A DNA stretch of 64,000 nucleotides from Anaeramoeba flamelloides (taxonomy: Eukaryota > Metamonada > Anaeramoebidae). Positions 36,836 to 49,059 of the stretch are shown one piece after another. The number at the start of each line of letters is the position of its first letter. Position 1 is the first letter of the stretch. The stretch covers positions 1,550,001-1,614,000 of the forward strand of contig JANTQA010000026.1 of assembly GCA_027625915.1 (NCBI GenBank), in the 5' to 3' direction. The position numbers and the translations under genes were made by a program. The notes beneath the pieces were generated by a model. It saw only the letters and a program-made list of their open reading frames with translations, had not been told where the DNA came from and made no database searches.

Positions 36836-37899
36836 ACAATGATTTTTACAAAGCATCAAATTCTTTTAATTTCTCTTTTTTTTTTTTTTTTTTATTTCTT
36901 TCTTTACTTTTCCTTTCTTTTTTCTTTTAGATTAATTAGAAACAAACAAAAAAAAACAAATAAAAAAAAAGTCTCCTTATCGTTTACTTTTTGATAAAAA
37001 TTGTTAAAATCAATAAAAACAAAAACTTGTGTTTTTTTTTTGAATTTTTGTAACTTGGAGTAGTTTTTTGATCATCCTCACAGAGTATTTTTTTTTTTCA
37101 CTTTTTTCACACAGCCCTAATCAGACTATTGAAACAAAAAGATCATTTCCCGTGTTTTGAATTTAGAGAATCATAAAAGGTCAATTGGTTTGTTAAAAGT
37201 ATGAACAACTTTAATGAGGTTTGTGATTTTGGTTTTAATAAAGTTTTTCAGTTATGTATGATAGTTGTTACTTCTTTTGTTGGGTATAATTGTAAAAGTT
37301 TATTATTTGGGTTTTAATTTTCTTTTTTGATGATGTTTTACAAGTCACAAAAAGAAGAAAGACTAACCGCAACAAGAAAAGTATTTTTACAAAAGGCATT
37401 TGGGTGTTTTGTTTTCAAAAAAAAAAGAATCCAATTTTTTCTTTTTTCCTTGAAAAGCCTTTCTTGTTTTTTGTAAAGGAAATTGAGAATTGGTATTGCG
37501 TCTTCAAAAAACAAAACTTATTCCTCTCTTTAATTACTTTCTGAACAATCCAACAGATAAGCAAAAATATCAACAGAATAAATATAATCAAATTATTAAT
37601 AACCTTGTGGATTTACCAAATAGTTAATAGGTTTTAATTTTTAAATTCACTCTCTTTTCTGAATTCACAATAGGAAGACAATTGTTTAGAAAATGATTTT
37701 CATTTTTTTTTGTTTGCCTAAAATCTAAAAAGTAAAATTTTTTTGTTCAAAAAGAAACCTCATAAAAAAAACACAGAAACACCTTATTAAACACTTTTTT
37801 TTTTTTTTTTTTTTTAAATTTTTTTTTGTTACTTCTTTTTTTTTTTTTTTTTTTTTTTCATCAAAACTTTTATAAATAACAAAGTTTTTTAATACATAA
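36836..37899. other. Intergenic, S13 to P1
   Basis: Contains the S13 3' region (AATAAAAAC at about 37011 could serve polyadenylation) and the P1 5' region. The last 100 bases before P1 are almost pure T runs. No gene or repeat recognised. Confidence 0.65.
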
Positions 37900-38395
37900 A
37901 TGGAAAACTTATCTCAAGAACAAATTACTGAAAAAGCCATCATCTACTCCGCTCTTATGCTCCATGATGATGAAATCAAAGTAACTTCTGAAAAGATCCA
38001 AAACGTTCTCAAATCAGCTAACATTCAATTCGAAAGCTACATGGTTGATATGTATGTTAGATTTTTTGAAAATAACGAAATTGGAAACTTAATCAGTTCT
38101 GGTGGTTCAGGTATGCTTTTTTCAAGATCTTTTTCTTTTTTAATTTTTCTTTTTGCTTTTAAATTAAATTTTTTTTTTTTTTTTTTCTTTTTCCTTCTGA
38201 TTTTTTTTTTTATATTATTTTTTTCCAAACAAACACTCATACTAATAATTATATTTCATTAAAGTCGGAACTGTAACTGCAGAAACAAACACTGCTGACA
38301 AAAAAGAAGAAGAAGAAGAGCCAGAACCAGAACCAGAGCCAGAATCAGAATCCGAATCCGATGACGACATGTTTGGTGGTGGACTTTTTGATTAA
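37900..38395 (+). CDS. RPLP1: 60S acidic ribosomal protein P1
   Basis: Two exons, 37900-38110 and 38265-38395, joined in phase 1 (G plus TC gives Val). The product is 113 residues. The helical N-terminal half reads IIYSALMLHDDEIKVTSEKI and FFENNEIGNLIS, which is the P1 rather than P2 pattern. A short hinge follows, then an acidic stalk tip of PEPEPEP and ESESESDDD ending in GLFD. P1 pairs with P2 on P0 to form the stalk that recruits elongation factors. The hinge is Thr/Lys/Glu-rich rather than the usual Ala-rich, and the tip reads DDMFGGGLFD instead of DDMGFGLFD, a small variation. Confidence 0.97.
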
Positions 38396-39239
38396 TTCAC
38401 ATGATTCTTTTTGAACAACAAAGCTATTTTTACCAATCCAAAAAGACAAAAAAACAAGATCAAAATCAGAAAACATTAAAGTAAGAGAATTTTATATTTA
38501 TTAAAATGAATTATGAACGATTCTTTCTCAAATAATTAGAGAAATACAGATTAAATAATAAAGACAAACCTTTGAAAAACACTTTTCTCTTTTGTTTTTT
38601 TTTTTTTGAATTTTTATCCAATTTTATCTTTTTGTCAAAATTTTATTTTTCTTGTTTGTTGAGGGTGCTTTTACAAAACTTGGAAATTTTCAACTTTGCC
38701 AGTTTATTTTTTCGAATGATATCAAATTGGATCGGAATTTTTTTAAAATAGAATTCTTTAAATACAAAACAAACAAAGAACAACGTGAAAACAACCACTA
38801 TATTTTTCGAGAGAAAATGAAAAATACTTTCGCCAATTAAGGCTCAATGTGAAAAAATGGAGTTAATTGTCAATATACTTTTGATAATTTTATGGTTTAA
38901 TAATTGTTTTAAGGGAAGGTGTTCCAAATGAATTCTTCAGACACATTATATAAAAACCATTCTTTTATATTGATGTTGGTTAAAGTATTTAGAATCTTTT
39001 GTCAAAGATTAAAATAACTTTTGAAAAATGGAGTTTTTTTTTTTTTTTTGTTCGAAAGTTAATACCCATGAAAAACAAAGTAGTAATTAAGAGTGGTATT
39101 GATTTAATGGGAAACTATTAAAATTTACTAGTAATGAGTGTAAATATTCATAACTAATTTAAGTGAGTTACTAATTTGGAACACTTCTTCTTAGATATAT
39201 TTCTAAGTGCATGGACAGTGTAGTTTTAGAGTAAAACAA

Positions 39240-39930
39240 AAATTAAAAAACTAAAAAAAAAAAAATATTTATTATTTTTAGTTCTTCTTATTTACTTTTA
39301 GATTTTTTTTTTTAATTTAAGAAATAATCCGAAATTTTATTTAATTTTCTGTTAATTTCTCAAATTAAAAAAAAAAAAAAAAAACCACTGCTAGCCTTTC
39401 TGGAGTTTACTGTTTATTTGGAAACTCATTATATTTTACTTTTGAAATTAAAAACCTGAAGAAAACTAACTTTATATTTTCCAGTTTTTAAAAGAATTGA
39501 ATAAAATCTAAGATTTTACTTTATTTTTTTGAGTTTTGGAAAACCTAGGCACTTTATGGCTTCCCACAGCACATTTTATTAACCTTTCTTGAGTTTTACA
39601 CTCGTTCTAAAAATGGATTGATTTTCCAGAATAAAAAAGAGAACCAACATTAGCTTTTCGAAAATTTAAAAGAATTGGGGAAAAATTCCTGATTTTTCAT
39701 TTTATTTTGAAACCTGAAAAATCACCGTTAAATTTTTTTTTTTAATCTAAGACTATATAATAAAATATTTTAAATTCAATTTAATTTCTTAAATAAAAAA
39801 AAAACACCATTAATTTTCTAGAGTTTTCTGTTTTTTTTTTGTCAAATCAATAGATTTTGCAGGTATATAAAAAAAAAAACCAAAAAAAACCTAGGCATTT
39901 GACCATGTTCTATGTCATTTGAAGGTGTCT
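39240..39930. repeat. Hairpin-forming repeat cluster (family D), copy 2
   Basis: Palindromes at about 39300-39385 (TTTTTAATTTAAGAAAT opposed to ATTTCTCAAATTAAAAA) and 39730-39812 belong to the family seen at 34730-35350. Words AGTTTTCTGTTTAT, CCTAGGCA and AAAAAACC recur. The cluster is degenerate compared with copy 1. Confidence 0.6.
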
Positions 39931-40091
39931 AGTGATACCCCCTGACTTCCCAAATTTTTATTTAGAAAATTTTTCAATTACCTAAAAATAAGTTTATTTC
40001 ACAATAGGGCTAACAAATATGATGTATCTTTTTTTCTAATAATATCAATAATAATAATATTATTATTATTTACTATATTAGAAATATAATA

Positions 40092-40289
40092 CAGTCCGTT
40101 CTACTTTTAAGACAGAAACTTTCAACTAAATTTAAGGAACAAAAAAAATCTTAAATTAAAGCAAATTTGTTGAAATTTTGTTAAACACAAATTAAATTAC
40201 TACCATTTGAATTTTGTGCCTACATTTTGAGATTTTTTTTGTTCCTTAAATTTAGTTGAAAGTTTGTATCTTAAAAGTGGAACTGACTG
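40092..40289. mobile_element. MITE with CAGTC...TTTTAAG inverted ends, copy 1
   Basis: A 198-base element whose left end CAGTCCGTTCTACTTTTAAG matches the complement of the right end (CAGTCAGTTCCACTTTTAAG). Inverted repeats extend about 60 bases through TTTCAACTAAATTTAAGGAAC. TA precedes the left end; the right flank is AA. End sequence and TA target resemble Tc1/mariner-derived MITEs. It has no coding capacity. Confidence 0.75.
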
Positions 40290-41560
40290 AATTTTTTTTA
40301 ATCCAGATATCCAGATTTTACTATTATTTTATTAGGTTAGATAACATGATAAAAAACAATTTTAATTTATTCTCTTGATAAAAATACAAATACACTTTAA
40401 CCAATCAAAATAAAAGGAATTTGTAACATGTTTGAATAATTCTCTTGGAATATACACCCCTAAGAAAGATATTTTGTATTTTTTTAAGAAAAAAACACAA
40501 TTAAAAAGTCTTAAAAAAAAACAAAAAAAAAAAAACAGTATCTGTCAAATCTAAAAACTGTAAATTTCAATAACATAAAAGATCAATTTTTTTTTTTTTT
40601 TTTTTTGATCACTGTAAAATTCAAAACACTGAAAATTACAAAATTAAAATGAAATTCAATTTTTTAGTTCAATTAAAAACATAAGTATAAATTCGAAAAC
40701 AAACCATCATTTTGAAGAATAATATATAAAATACTAACCTTTATTGAATATTCGGCATTTGTAGATTTGGAATGTTTAAACCATATTAATATGAGAAAGA
40801 ACAACCATTGCTAAAATTCAAAACAACCCAGAATCTGGCAAATCAATAAAGAAATCGACCGAAAATCAAAATATCTAATTTAGTTTTATTACCCCTTGAG
40901 AAATAATAAATTTATTATAAAACATACAGACCAAAATTCAAAATTTTTGATATATCATTTCAAATTAAAAAAATAACACAATTAAAATTAATTTGGAAAG
41001 GATTTTAATTTTACCAAAAGATTTTTATCATTTTATTTTGTTCTTGAGTTTTTATTTTCATTTTCATTTTTTGAATTACAAAACTTGTTTCGTTGGATCA
41101 AAAAAATTATTTTCAATGATTGATATTAGGCCCAAGTTGAGTTCTTTTCAATAAATACATCAAGTAAAATCCGATGGTGAGATCAAATCATTTTATCGAT
41201 CAATATTTGTTAACGAAATTTCCAAAAATTTACTAATACTATTTTTTTTTGGTTTGCTCTATCTCCAAAAATTTTGGAAACCCCGATGATTTTTGACAGT
41301 TATTTTTTTATTTGTTTTTTATTTTGTGAATATTGGAAATGATATAAATAATTGCTAACATTTCAATTAGTTAGTATTTTAAAATGTGGTATTTCTACTA
41401 TATGATTTATTTAATATAATTTTTTTTTTCAAAAATTGAATTTTGGTGTGTTAAACATTTTGAATTGTGTGTTAATTATTTTCCACCAACACAATTTTAT
41501 TAAAAACAAAATATATAAAGAAGCTTAAAAAAGAAAGTATAAATAGAAAAAAAGTAATTT

Positions 41561-41567
41561 ATTATTA

Positions 41568-41605
<38 letters not shown>

Positions 41606-41730
41606 TATTTATTTTAAAAATATGAATTAAGAGATAATATTAATAAATTTAACAATATTTTTATTAATATCAACACCAAATATAATATACATACATACAT
41701 ATATGCATACACATATACATATATACATAT
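41561..41730. repeat. Microsatellites downstream of G alpha
   Basis: An (ATT)n run at about 41561-41605 is followed near 41688-41730 by ACATACAT and ACATATAC alternation. Similar trinucleotide runs occur at 42504-42590 in the G alpha intron, 7348-7372 in the Myb intron and 53010-53045 in CCT4. Confidence 0.85.
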
Positions 41731-41845
41731 ATTATTATTATTAAATTCTTTTTAAAAAAGAATATAAAAACATTTTATTCATAATATTAATAAATATTAT
41801 TACTTGAAATAAAGAATATTTATACACTAACACATGTTGTAAAAA

Positions 41846-42515
41846 TTATAAATTACTATTATATTGCGTGAAAGCAATGTTTTTGACTGAATTAAAAACA
41901 GTATAAATTTCGTCTGTGTCTGTGGCACAAGTGAAATGAGGATAGATTTTTTTTTTTTTTGGATTATTATTCAAGCTTATAAATTTATTTTTTATAAATT
42001 CTGATGTTTCTTCAAAAGAGTTACCGCCATTATAATCATTAAAGCAAACACTAAGATCTGTGGTTTTGATTTTTTCCCTGAATACATCTGTTTTATTGAA
42101 AATTAAAATTATGGAAGTATCAGAAAAAAACCTTGAATTACAAATTTCATTAAATAATAATAATGATTCTTCCATTCTGTTAATATTTTCATCTTCAAAT
42201 AATTTTTGATCATATTCCCCAATCGCTAGAACAAAAAGAATCGCAGTTACACCAGAAAAGCAATGTATCCATTTTTTCCTTTCACTACGCTGCCCACCCA
42301 CATCGAAAAACCTGAATACAAAATCTTCATGTTTTACAGTTATTTGGAGAATACCAGTAGTTCTTGACCTTGAATGTAGAATATCATCCACATTTGGAAT
42401 ATATGTTGATTTTGCTATCCGTGGAATGGAATTTAAAAAACTATTTGTGATTATAAATACATTTAAAAAGTTTAAAAGACATTTTTAGAGAAAAGTATAT
42501 TATTATTATTAATAT

Positions 42516-42582
<67 letters not shown>

Positions 42583-45500
42583 ATTATTTTATTAAAGATA
42601 AATCTGATTGCAGTTTTAATAAAATCATATTATTATTTTTAAGAGTATCAAAAATTGAATAGTAAAAAAATAATTGAACAGAATCCGTTGTTTATTCTTT
42701 CTATGTATATAAAATAAATCATAAATTAAATAATTTACAAATATTCATTTAAAAAATTTGGATATACTACTTCAACTAATTTTAGTTTTCTTTATTATTT
42801 TTTAAAAAGCAATCAACAAATAAGATAGTTTTATTTATAGATTTATCAATCAAAAGAAGAGAATAATTAAAGAAAAAATTTTCAAAATCAAAAAAAAAAG
42901 TACAAAGAAAAATACAGAAAACATTAAAATGTGAAAAAAAATATAATAATAATATAATTTGTATCAAGAAATTCTAAATTTCCCCACTTTCGTTAGTTAT
43001 TTTTATTATTATTTACCATAGATACAAAATCTATCGATTTCATATATAAAAAAAATCAAAAAATAAAAAACTTCATTATTCTTTTAAATTCAGGAAATAC
43101 TGCACTACAAGGAAAAAAATAAATTCTGAAAATTAAAGTTAGCCAAAACTACATATTGAATTTCAGTTATACATCTTTTATAAATTATTTTTTCAAAGTT
43201 ATGATAATTTTATGTAATAAAAAAAGGATAGCTATTAAACTCATTAAGATACGAATATCGCCCCCCCCCCTTTCAAAATTACGGACTTTAGAAAAAAACT
43301 CCTATTTTTAGGGTATTTTTTTTTTGAAATTAGTTGCAATGAATGAACTTTAGATTGAACGTTAAGAAAGAAAAAAGAATAAACGTTAAAACAAGTTGCA
43401 GAAAAAAATCGGGAATATACATAAAAACCCAAACATGGAAAAATAATAAAATGATAAAAAATATTCCAAAAACAGAAAAAAAATCATTTTTGCAATTTAA
43501 TTTAGCAATATCTTTTGAAAGAAATATTTGATTTTATTTTAAAATTAAAAAATATGATAACTTTTAGGCTTTGAAAAAAAAAAATTCAAATAATCTCTTC
43601 ACCAATTCAAATAAAAATTTCAATAATTTTACATTTAAAAATGAAAAAAATATTACTTAAAAATTTCATTTTTTTTTTCAATTCCCATTATATTTAATAA
43701 AGTTGTAAACTTTTGATGAAAATTATTATATATAATAATGTTTATTATATGAGTGTATTTCAAAAATACAAAATTTAGAGATTTTTTTTTGAAAAAATTT
43801 TCCGGGTTATGTTATGTAATGAAGTTTTTTATTTGATCAAGTTTTTTTAATCCAATAAGACGGTTGTTGAATTTTCTTAAGTTCTCTCTTTATTTGGAAA
43901 TTAATAGATTTTCAGAATAAAATAGATAATTCGAAGAAAACTGCCTTTAGCTTTTTTTTAATTTTTGTTTTGATTGGAAAATCAATAGATTGTCCAATCA
44001 AAACAAATAATAATAAAAAAAAAAAAGTATTATTTTTTTTATAATTAAAAAAAATGAGTAAAATTGTTGATTTAACTTAATTCTTTTTAACTCCGAAAAA
44101 GCTAATAGTGGTTTTCTTGAGGTTTTCTGTTTATTTGTGAAGTTTTCTAGGTTTGTTTGTGATTTTCTATTTTATTTATGAAGTGTTCTAGGTTTTTTTA
44201 ACTTTTCTATTTTATAACGAAAATCTATTGATTTTCTAAATAAATAGAAAACTCAAAAAAACCTAACGAAAATCATTAGATTTTAGAGATTAAACAGAAA
44301 ACTTTAGGAAATGCCCCGTTAGGTTTTTTTTAATTTTAGAAATTAAAAGAAAATTTATTAAAATTTTCTTCTTCTTTTTTAAATTAAAAAAAAACCTAGG
44401 CACTATATGAAACTTTTTGTATTAACAAGGGGAGGAATAAATCCCACATGAATATTATATATTAAAAAAATTATTTACACAAGGATTAAAAAATTTGATA
44501 TTTCATTGTATTTAGTTTTTTGAGTTTTTTTTTTTAAATTTTACAGAATAGATTAAAATCTATGCTTTTTATTTTTTTTAGTTTTTTCCCTGGCTGAATT
44601 TCCTTTATATTGATAAGAAGAGTTACAAAGGTGAAAGATAAAGTTGCTATTTGCTAATACTGAAATGCCAAAATGAAACACGAAAGTACGAATGACTCGA
44701 AAATGAAAAAGATAACATAAGGGCAAAAACATAAAGGGAAAAAGCGAACTATTCAAAAAAGAAAAAAAGAAACTACAGTCCTTAAACAACCATTACCCAA
44801 ATGAACATTCATGATCACTTATCAAACTAAACTAACAAAAAGTACCATGTATGCGATTTTGGGTCTTCTTAATTAAAAGGTAGCATTGTTTTTTTTTTTT
44901 TTCATTTTTTCATTTTTTACCAATTGTTGATTTTCAACCCTTTTTAAATTGCATTTTCTTTCTCTAAACCAAAGTTTTTTTCTTCTCAGTTTTCTTTTTT
45001 TCTTATCAAATTTTTGTTTTTAGGTTTTTCAACGATAAAAATAATTTGCGTGTGTTACTTCCCATAATAATCGTGGGATCTATGATTTTACGCTTAAATT
45101 CCCTTTCAGAAATTTAAGTAAAAGTACACTTAGAGTGTAATTTACACTTTTTCAATAATAACAAGATATAATATAGATTTTTTTCTTAAACATGCTTTTT
45201 CAAAAATTTCATTTTTTCAAATTGATAATAAAATTAAAGTGAAAAAAAATTATTTTACAGCAATTTCAAATTTAAGGCACAAACTTTGAACGAAATTTAA
45301 AGCACAAAAAAATCTCAAATTAAGGTATGAAATTTTGAATTTTTTTTTTTTACAAATGATATTACTAGAATGCGAATTTTGTGCCTTAATTTGGGATTTT
45401 TATTGCCTTAAATTTCGTTGAAAGTTTGTACCTTAAAAGTGGAACTGATTGTATTAAAATTTTAGATAATTTTGTAATTGTGGACTAGATTGGGATTATG

Positions 45501-47596
45501 TTATGGTTTGCATTATTTGTGGCCAATACTGTGAAAATTTGGTGGATTTCCAAATCGTCACATTCTTGTGGAAATGATCACTTTAATATAGTCTCTGATT
45601 AAATGTTTCGTTTGGGCTTTAAAAAAAAAAATTACTTTTCAATTGATTTATTCTCAAACAACGTTTTATTTTATTTATTCTCATTAAATTTTAATTGGTT
45701 GATCTTTCATTACATTTTTGGTGATAGTTTTGCTTCCAATTTACCAAAAGTCGATTTTTTACAATTTCCTTTTTTCTTCAAAAAGAATTTTTTCGATTTT
45801 TGAAAGAGCAATTTTTAATCAAACTCGAATTTCTGAGTTTTTTAACGCCAAGGAATTGTTTATTTCATTTCTCATCGAAAAGAGGTTATGAAATTTTGAT
45901 ATTTTTTATTTTAAATTTGATCCATAATTCTTATTCATTCTTATTAATTCTTTACAATTCTTTTTTATTTGAAACCAAAAAAAAGTGGTTTTTACAAAAA
46001 AAAAAACAAAAAATTGAATTTTTTTGAAAAAATAATTTATTTGAATCTGCAAGATCAAAGATCGTCAGAACCTTAACCAAAACGAAAGGAAGGAATTTGT
46101 AATATATTCAAAGAATCCGTTTGGAGTGTACACTCTTTACATCCCAAATATTCTAACTTTATTTATAGAAATTTAATTTGATACTTTGCGAAAATGTGCT
46201 GTTGAAAAAAAAAGATGCGTCGAATTTAAAAATTTCATTTTCATCAGTTTCAAAGCAACCCCAAAGAGAAAAATAAAACTGATAAAAAATAAAGGGGAAA
46301 ATGATCTGTTGAGAAGAACTGTTCTGATCGTTTAAAATTAATTTTTTTTTTTATTTTTTCGTTTGGCACATCAACGAACAAGTATATCCAATCTCAAATA
46401 TCCACTCACAAAGTTTATAATCAGAGAGAGAAACATTTTGACGAATACTAAAAAGAACTTTTAATTGTTTTTTTGTTTCCTTGTTGTTCTGATCTGTTGA
46501 ATTTTGGAAAATAAAAAAAAATTTCTATTTAAATTAAAATTCGGGTTGGAACAGTTTTCTGAATTTATTGATTTAGCGAAATACAATTAGAACAATTTTT
46601 CAGTTGGTGTGATGATAACTGGGCACCACACAAATTACAAGCACCTTCTTTTTCAGAAAGGTAATTGTGAAATGGGTTAAATGAAATTCAGAAACAAGAG
46701 TAGAAAAAAATTGTCAAATTATTGAGAATTTATCATTTTTGAAGATCATAATTCAAATAGAGAAAAGAAAAAAAAACAATACCGTTGTTGGCCTTTGTAT
46801 TGAAACACAACAAACGAACAGATGAATTGTTGTTGCTGTTCAAGTTTATGAGACAAAAAAACAAAAAAAAAAAAAAAAAAAAAAAAAGGTTTCAAAAAGA
46901 AAGAATGGATTCTGGTAAAGAATCAAACGAAAAAAGGATTACTATTTGGCTGTGTCATAAAGTTGAAATTCTGAAGAACGAAGAAACACCTTTTGTATTG
47001 AAGGGTCTTTCCATAGTTTGTAGATTGCTTTTAATTGGTTAATTGGCAATTTTTTGATTTTGTCTGGTAATTGAAGGATCAACAAAGAGAGCTTTTTGTT
47101 TTTTTCCTCCAATTTGTAGTCCATCGTGTAGGACGCTGCAATTAAGGTTTGGATCGAATAAACAATATTTTGATATATAATTTCTTTGTATCTATTCCTT
47201 TCTTCAATTGTTCGAAAAGCCTTGTTAAAAATAATTCTGATCTGCTTGACAATCGTTGATTTTCCTGAACCACCTGGACCTATATAATATTTTCAATGTG
47301 GTTTCAAAGCAATATAAAAAAAAAATTATTGGGAATTATCAATAAAAAAGGATGGAAAACCAATTTTTTAAAAAAGAAAACAAGACATAAGTGAGCGTTT
47401 ATTTTTTTTCAGAGAGTTGGTTTTCTTTTTGTTTGCCAGATCGATTGCTAAGTTTTGAAGAAAAAAAAAAGAAAAAATGCTCAAGCAAGCAGACAAACAA
47501 ACCTAGCAGTAATAGCTTTGCTTCATTCGTTTTGTTTCTCGTTTCTGTCAACTCAATCCCACCTTCTTTCAGAGGTTTACTACATACACAACCCAT
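41846..47596 (-). CDS. Heterotrimeric G-protein alpha subunit
   Basis: Three exons: 47596-47503, 47279-46943 and 42440-41846. The introns are 223 bases and 4502 bases and the phases match (1, then 2). The product is 341 residues, normal for G alpha. It begins MGCVCSKP, giving Gly2 for myristoylation and Cys for palmitoylation, hence the inner plasma membrane. The P loop is GPGGSGKST, the helical domain runs RNRYKEIIYQN...SSEFQLYDTAK, and switch I reads RSRTTGI with the catalytic Arg. Switch II is DVGGQRSERKKWIHCF with the catalytic Gln, followed by NKTD and TCATDT for guanine binding. The conserved P-loop Glu of GAGESGKS is Gly here. The C-terminus is YNSNL, without the Cys that pertussis toxin modifies. 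The receptor and beta-gamma partners cannot be named from sequence. Confidence 0.96.
43850..44410. repeat. Hairpin-forming repeat cluster (family D), copy 3 (G alpha intron)
   Basis: Carries GTGTTCTAGGTTTTTTT as in copy 1. Two clear stems are present: AGGTTTTTTTAACTTTTCTAT opposed to the complement of ATAGAAAACTCAAAAAAACC (44190-44262), and TTTTAATTTTAGAAATTAAAAG opposed near 44340-44398. It lies in an intron, whereas copies 1 and 2 are intergenic. Confidence 0.6.
44583..45172 (+). repeat. Dispersed repeat family B, copy 2 (G alpha intron)
   Basis: Aligns along its length to 6838-7390. It is antisense to G alpha, whereas copy 1 is sense to Myb, so orientation is not tied to the host gene. 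Ends are near CTGAATTTCCTTTATATTG and CACTTTTTCAATAATAA. No inverted ends or frame are seen. Confidence 0.7.
45258..45451. mobile_element. MITE with TA target-site duplication, copy 2
   Basis: A 194-base relative of 40092-40289. The left end CAGCAATTTCAAATTTAAGG and the complement of the right end (CAATCAGTTCCACTTTTAAG) are inverted. TA flanks both sides (45256-45257 and 45452-45453). Internal inverted words are GGCACAAA and AACGAAATTTAAGGCA-like sequence. Confidence 0.78.
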
Positions 47597-48384
47597 AATA
47601 TTTTTGAAAAGTAATTAAAAGCAAACAAGTTTCTAGAAAATGATGGATCTATTTTTGAAAATCAAATTAGGCATTATTTTTAAACCAATTAAAGATTCTT
47701 TTTACTGTTTTCTTAAATGGATAGTTGTGTTCAACAAGTGTTGTTTTGACTTTGACGTGGAATTCATTTTCACAAAAATCTTTTTAGTTAGAGAAAAAGA
47801 AAAACTCTTTGAACAATAAGCAATTAATGTAATGAAAAAAAAAATCTTGTAATAAATATAATTGTCTAATAACAATCAAAAACTCGCCAAACTTTGTGAA
47901 ATATGATCCACCTCTAAAAACAATACTGAAAAACGATAAAAGTTTTCGAAAACAGCGTCAAAAAGTGGCATACAATTTTACATTTGAGTTGGACCGAATT
48001 ATTATTTCAAAAAAAATCATGTTTCTTTTTGAAGTGTTTATCTTTCGCGTTTTTTGAGAACTAGATAATTTTCTTCTTCATTTTTTTCCCTTTTCAAATG
48101 AGTTTTTGTTATCTCAAGATTTTTACAAAATATTTTCTTTATCAAATTTATAAAGGATAAAAAAACCTCAAATTAGACTAAATAGAATTAAAGCGTTTTT
48201 ATCCTAAAAGTAGACAATTATTTTTCATTTGAAGGAAATATAAACATTGGGAAATATAAAATACTGATAAATTGCAATTTATATTTGGAAATTTTTACTT
48301 GATATTCCTTTTTGAAATTTTTATGCTCAAACTTTGAATAAAGCATTTTAGAAAGTTAAGTGTTAAGAAACACTCTAAAATTGG

Positions 48385-48500
48385 TTGGTCTTCAAATTAT
48401 TATTACAACTGGACATTTTGATAACAAACAGTTTGAAGATTTATTAAAATGGAAATTGAACCCAAAATTTATTGAAATTTATTAGAATTTATCAGTAAGT
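48385..48500 (+). repeat. Short dispersed repeat shared with 57085-57230
   Basis: Shares GTTGGTCTT, GAAATTGAACC and TTAGAATTTATCAGTA in the same order with 57085-57230 in CCT4 intron 2. It is about 115-145 bases, diverged and of unknown class. Confidence 0.5.
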
Positions 48501-48877
48501 AAAATTTAATTGTTTTTTTAATTTTTGGTTTTTTTTTTTTAAATTGAGAATGCAATTAAACTTTTTTTGTTTTTGTGTTTTTTTGTTATTGAGGATCTAT
48601 GAAAGTTTTTTTTTTTTATTGATTTTTCTTCCAATTAATGATCCAAAGAATTGTTTTTTTATTTTGGGATTTTTTGAAAATGATACATCTAATGATTTTT
48701 TTTTTCTTGTTTGGATTTGTGAGATATTTTTAAATTTTTTTTCAACGAGATTACCTGAATTTTCTTGGAATTTAAGTTGGTTGAATTATTAAAATTTGAG
48801 ATAGAATTTTAATTATGCTAATTTGATTTTAATATTATTTGTGGTTTTTTATTTATCAATATTTAATTTAGTGTTAT

Positions 48878-49059
48878 TATTTTAAACCTAGGATCAATTT
48901 TAAGGTATCAATATTCAAGGAAAATTAAGATACAAAAAATTCAAATTAAGAAATTTTTTGGATTTATATTCTTAAAGAGAATATTTTGTACTTATATTTA
49001 TAACTTTTTTTTATCTTTAACATGGTTGAAAATTTGTATTTTAAAAGTGATATTGATTG
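48878..49059. mobile_element. Degenerate MITE, copy 3
   Basis: The right end (TTTTAAAAGTGATATTGATTG followed by TA) and the internal TTTTAAGGTA and TTGAAAATTTGTA words match the 40092 and 45258 elements. The left end is decayed and its position is approximate. Confidence 0.55.

Larger units (their letters stand above)
38396..41845. other. Intergenic region with repeats, no gene
   Basis: Separates convergent P1 (+) and G alpha (-). It holds hairpin cluster 39240-39930, the MITE 40092-40289 and microsatellites at 41561-41730. The segment 40397-40480 resembles 46075-46160 (GGAATTTGTAA and a GGANTNTACAC word). Open frame 38652-38840 shows no domain. Confidence 0.6.
42441..46942 (-). other. Long G alpha intron (4.5 kb) with repeats
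   Basis: Donor GTAATC follows DTAKY and the acceptor CAAATAG precedes the phenylalanine codons of YFLNSIPRI, so the halves of one G alpha are joined. It holds an (ATT)n run at 42504-42590, hairpin cluster 43850-44410, family B copy 44583-45172 and the MITE 45258-45451. A C10 run sits at about 43261-43270. Open frames inside (for example 45603-46027) are Phe/Lys-rich without domains. Confidence 0.85.

Noticed and set aside
45603-46027. Two adjacent open frames as a membrane protein gene
   Set aside because: Phe/Leu/Lys-rich low-complexity peptides from T-rich DNA, inside the G alpha intron and without any domain.
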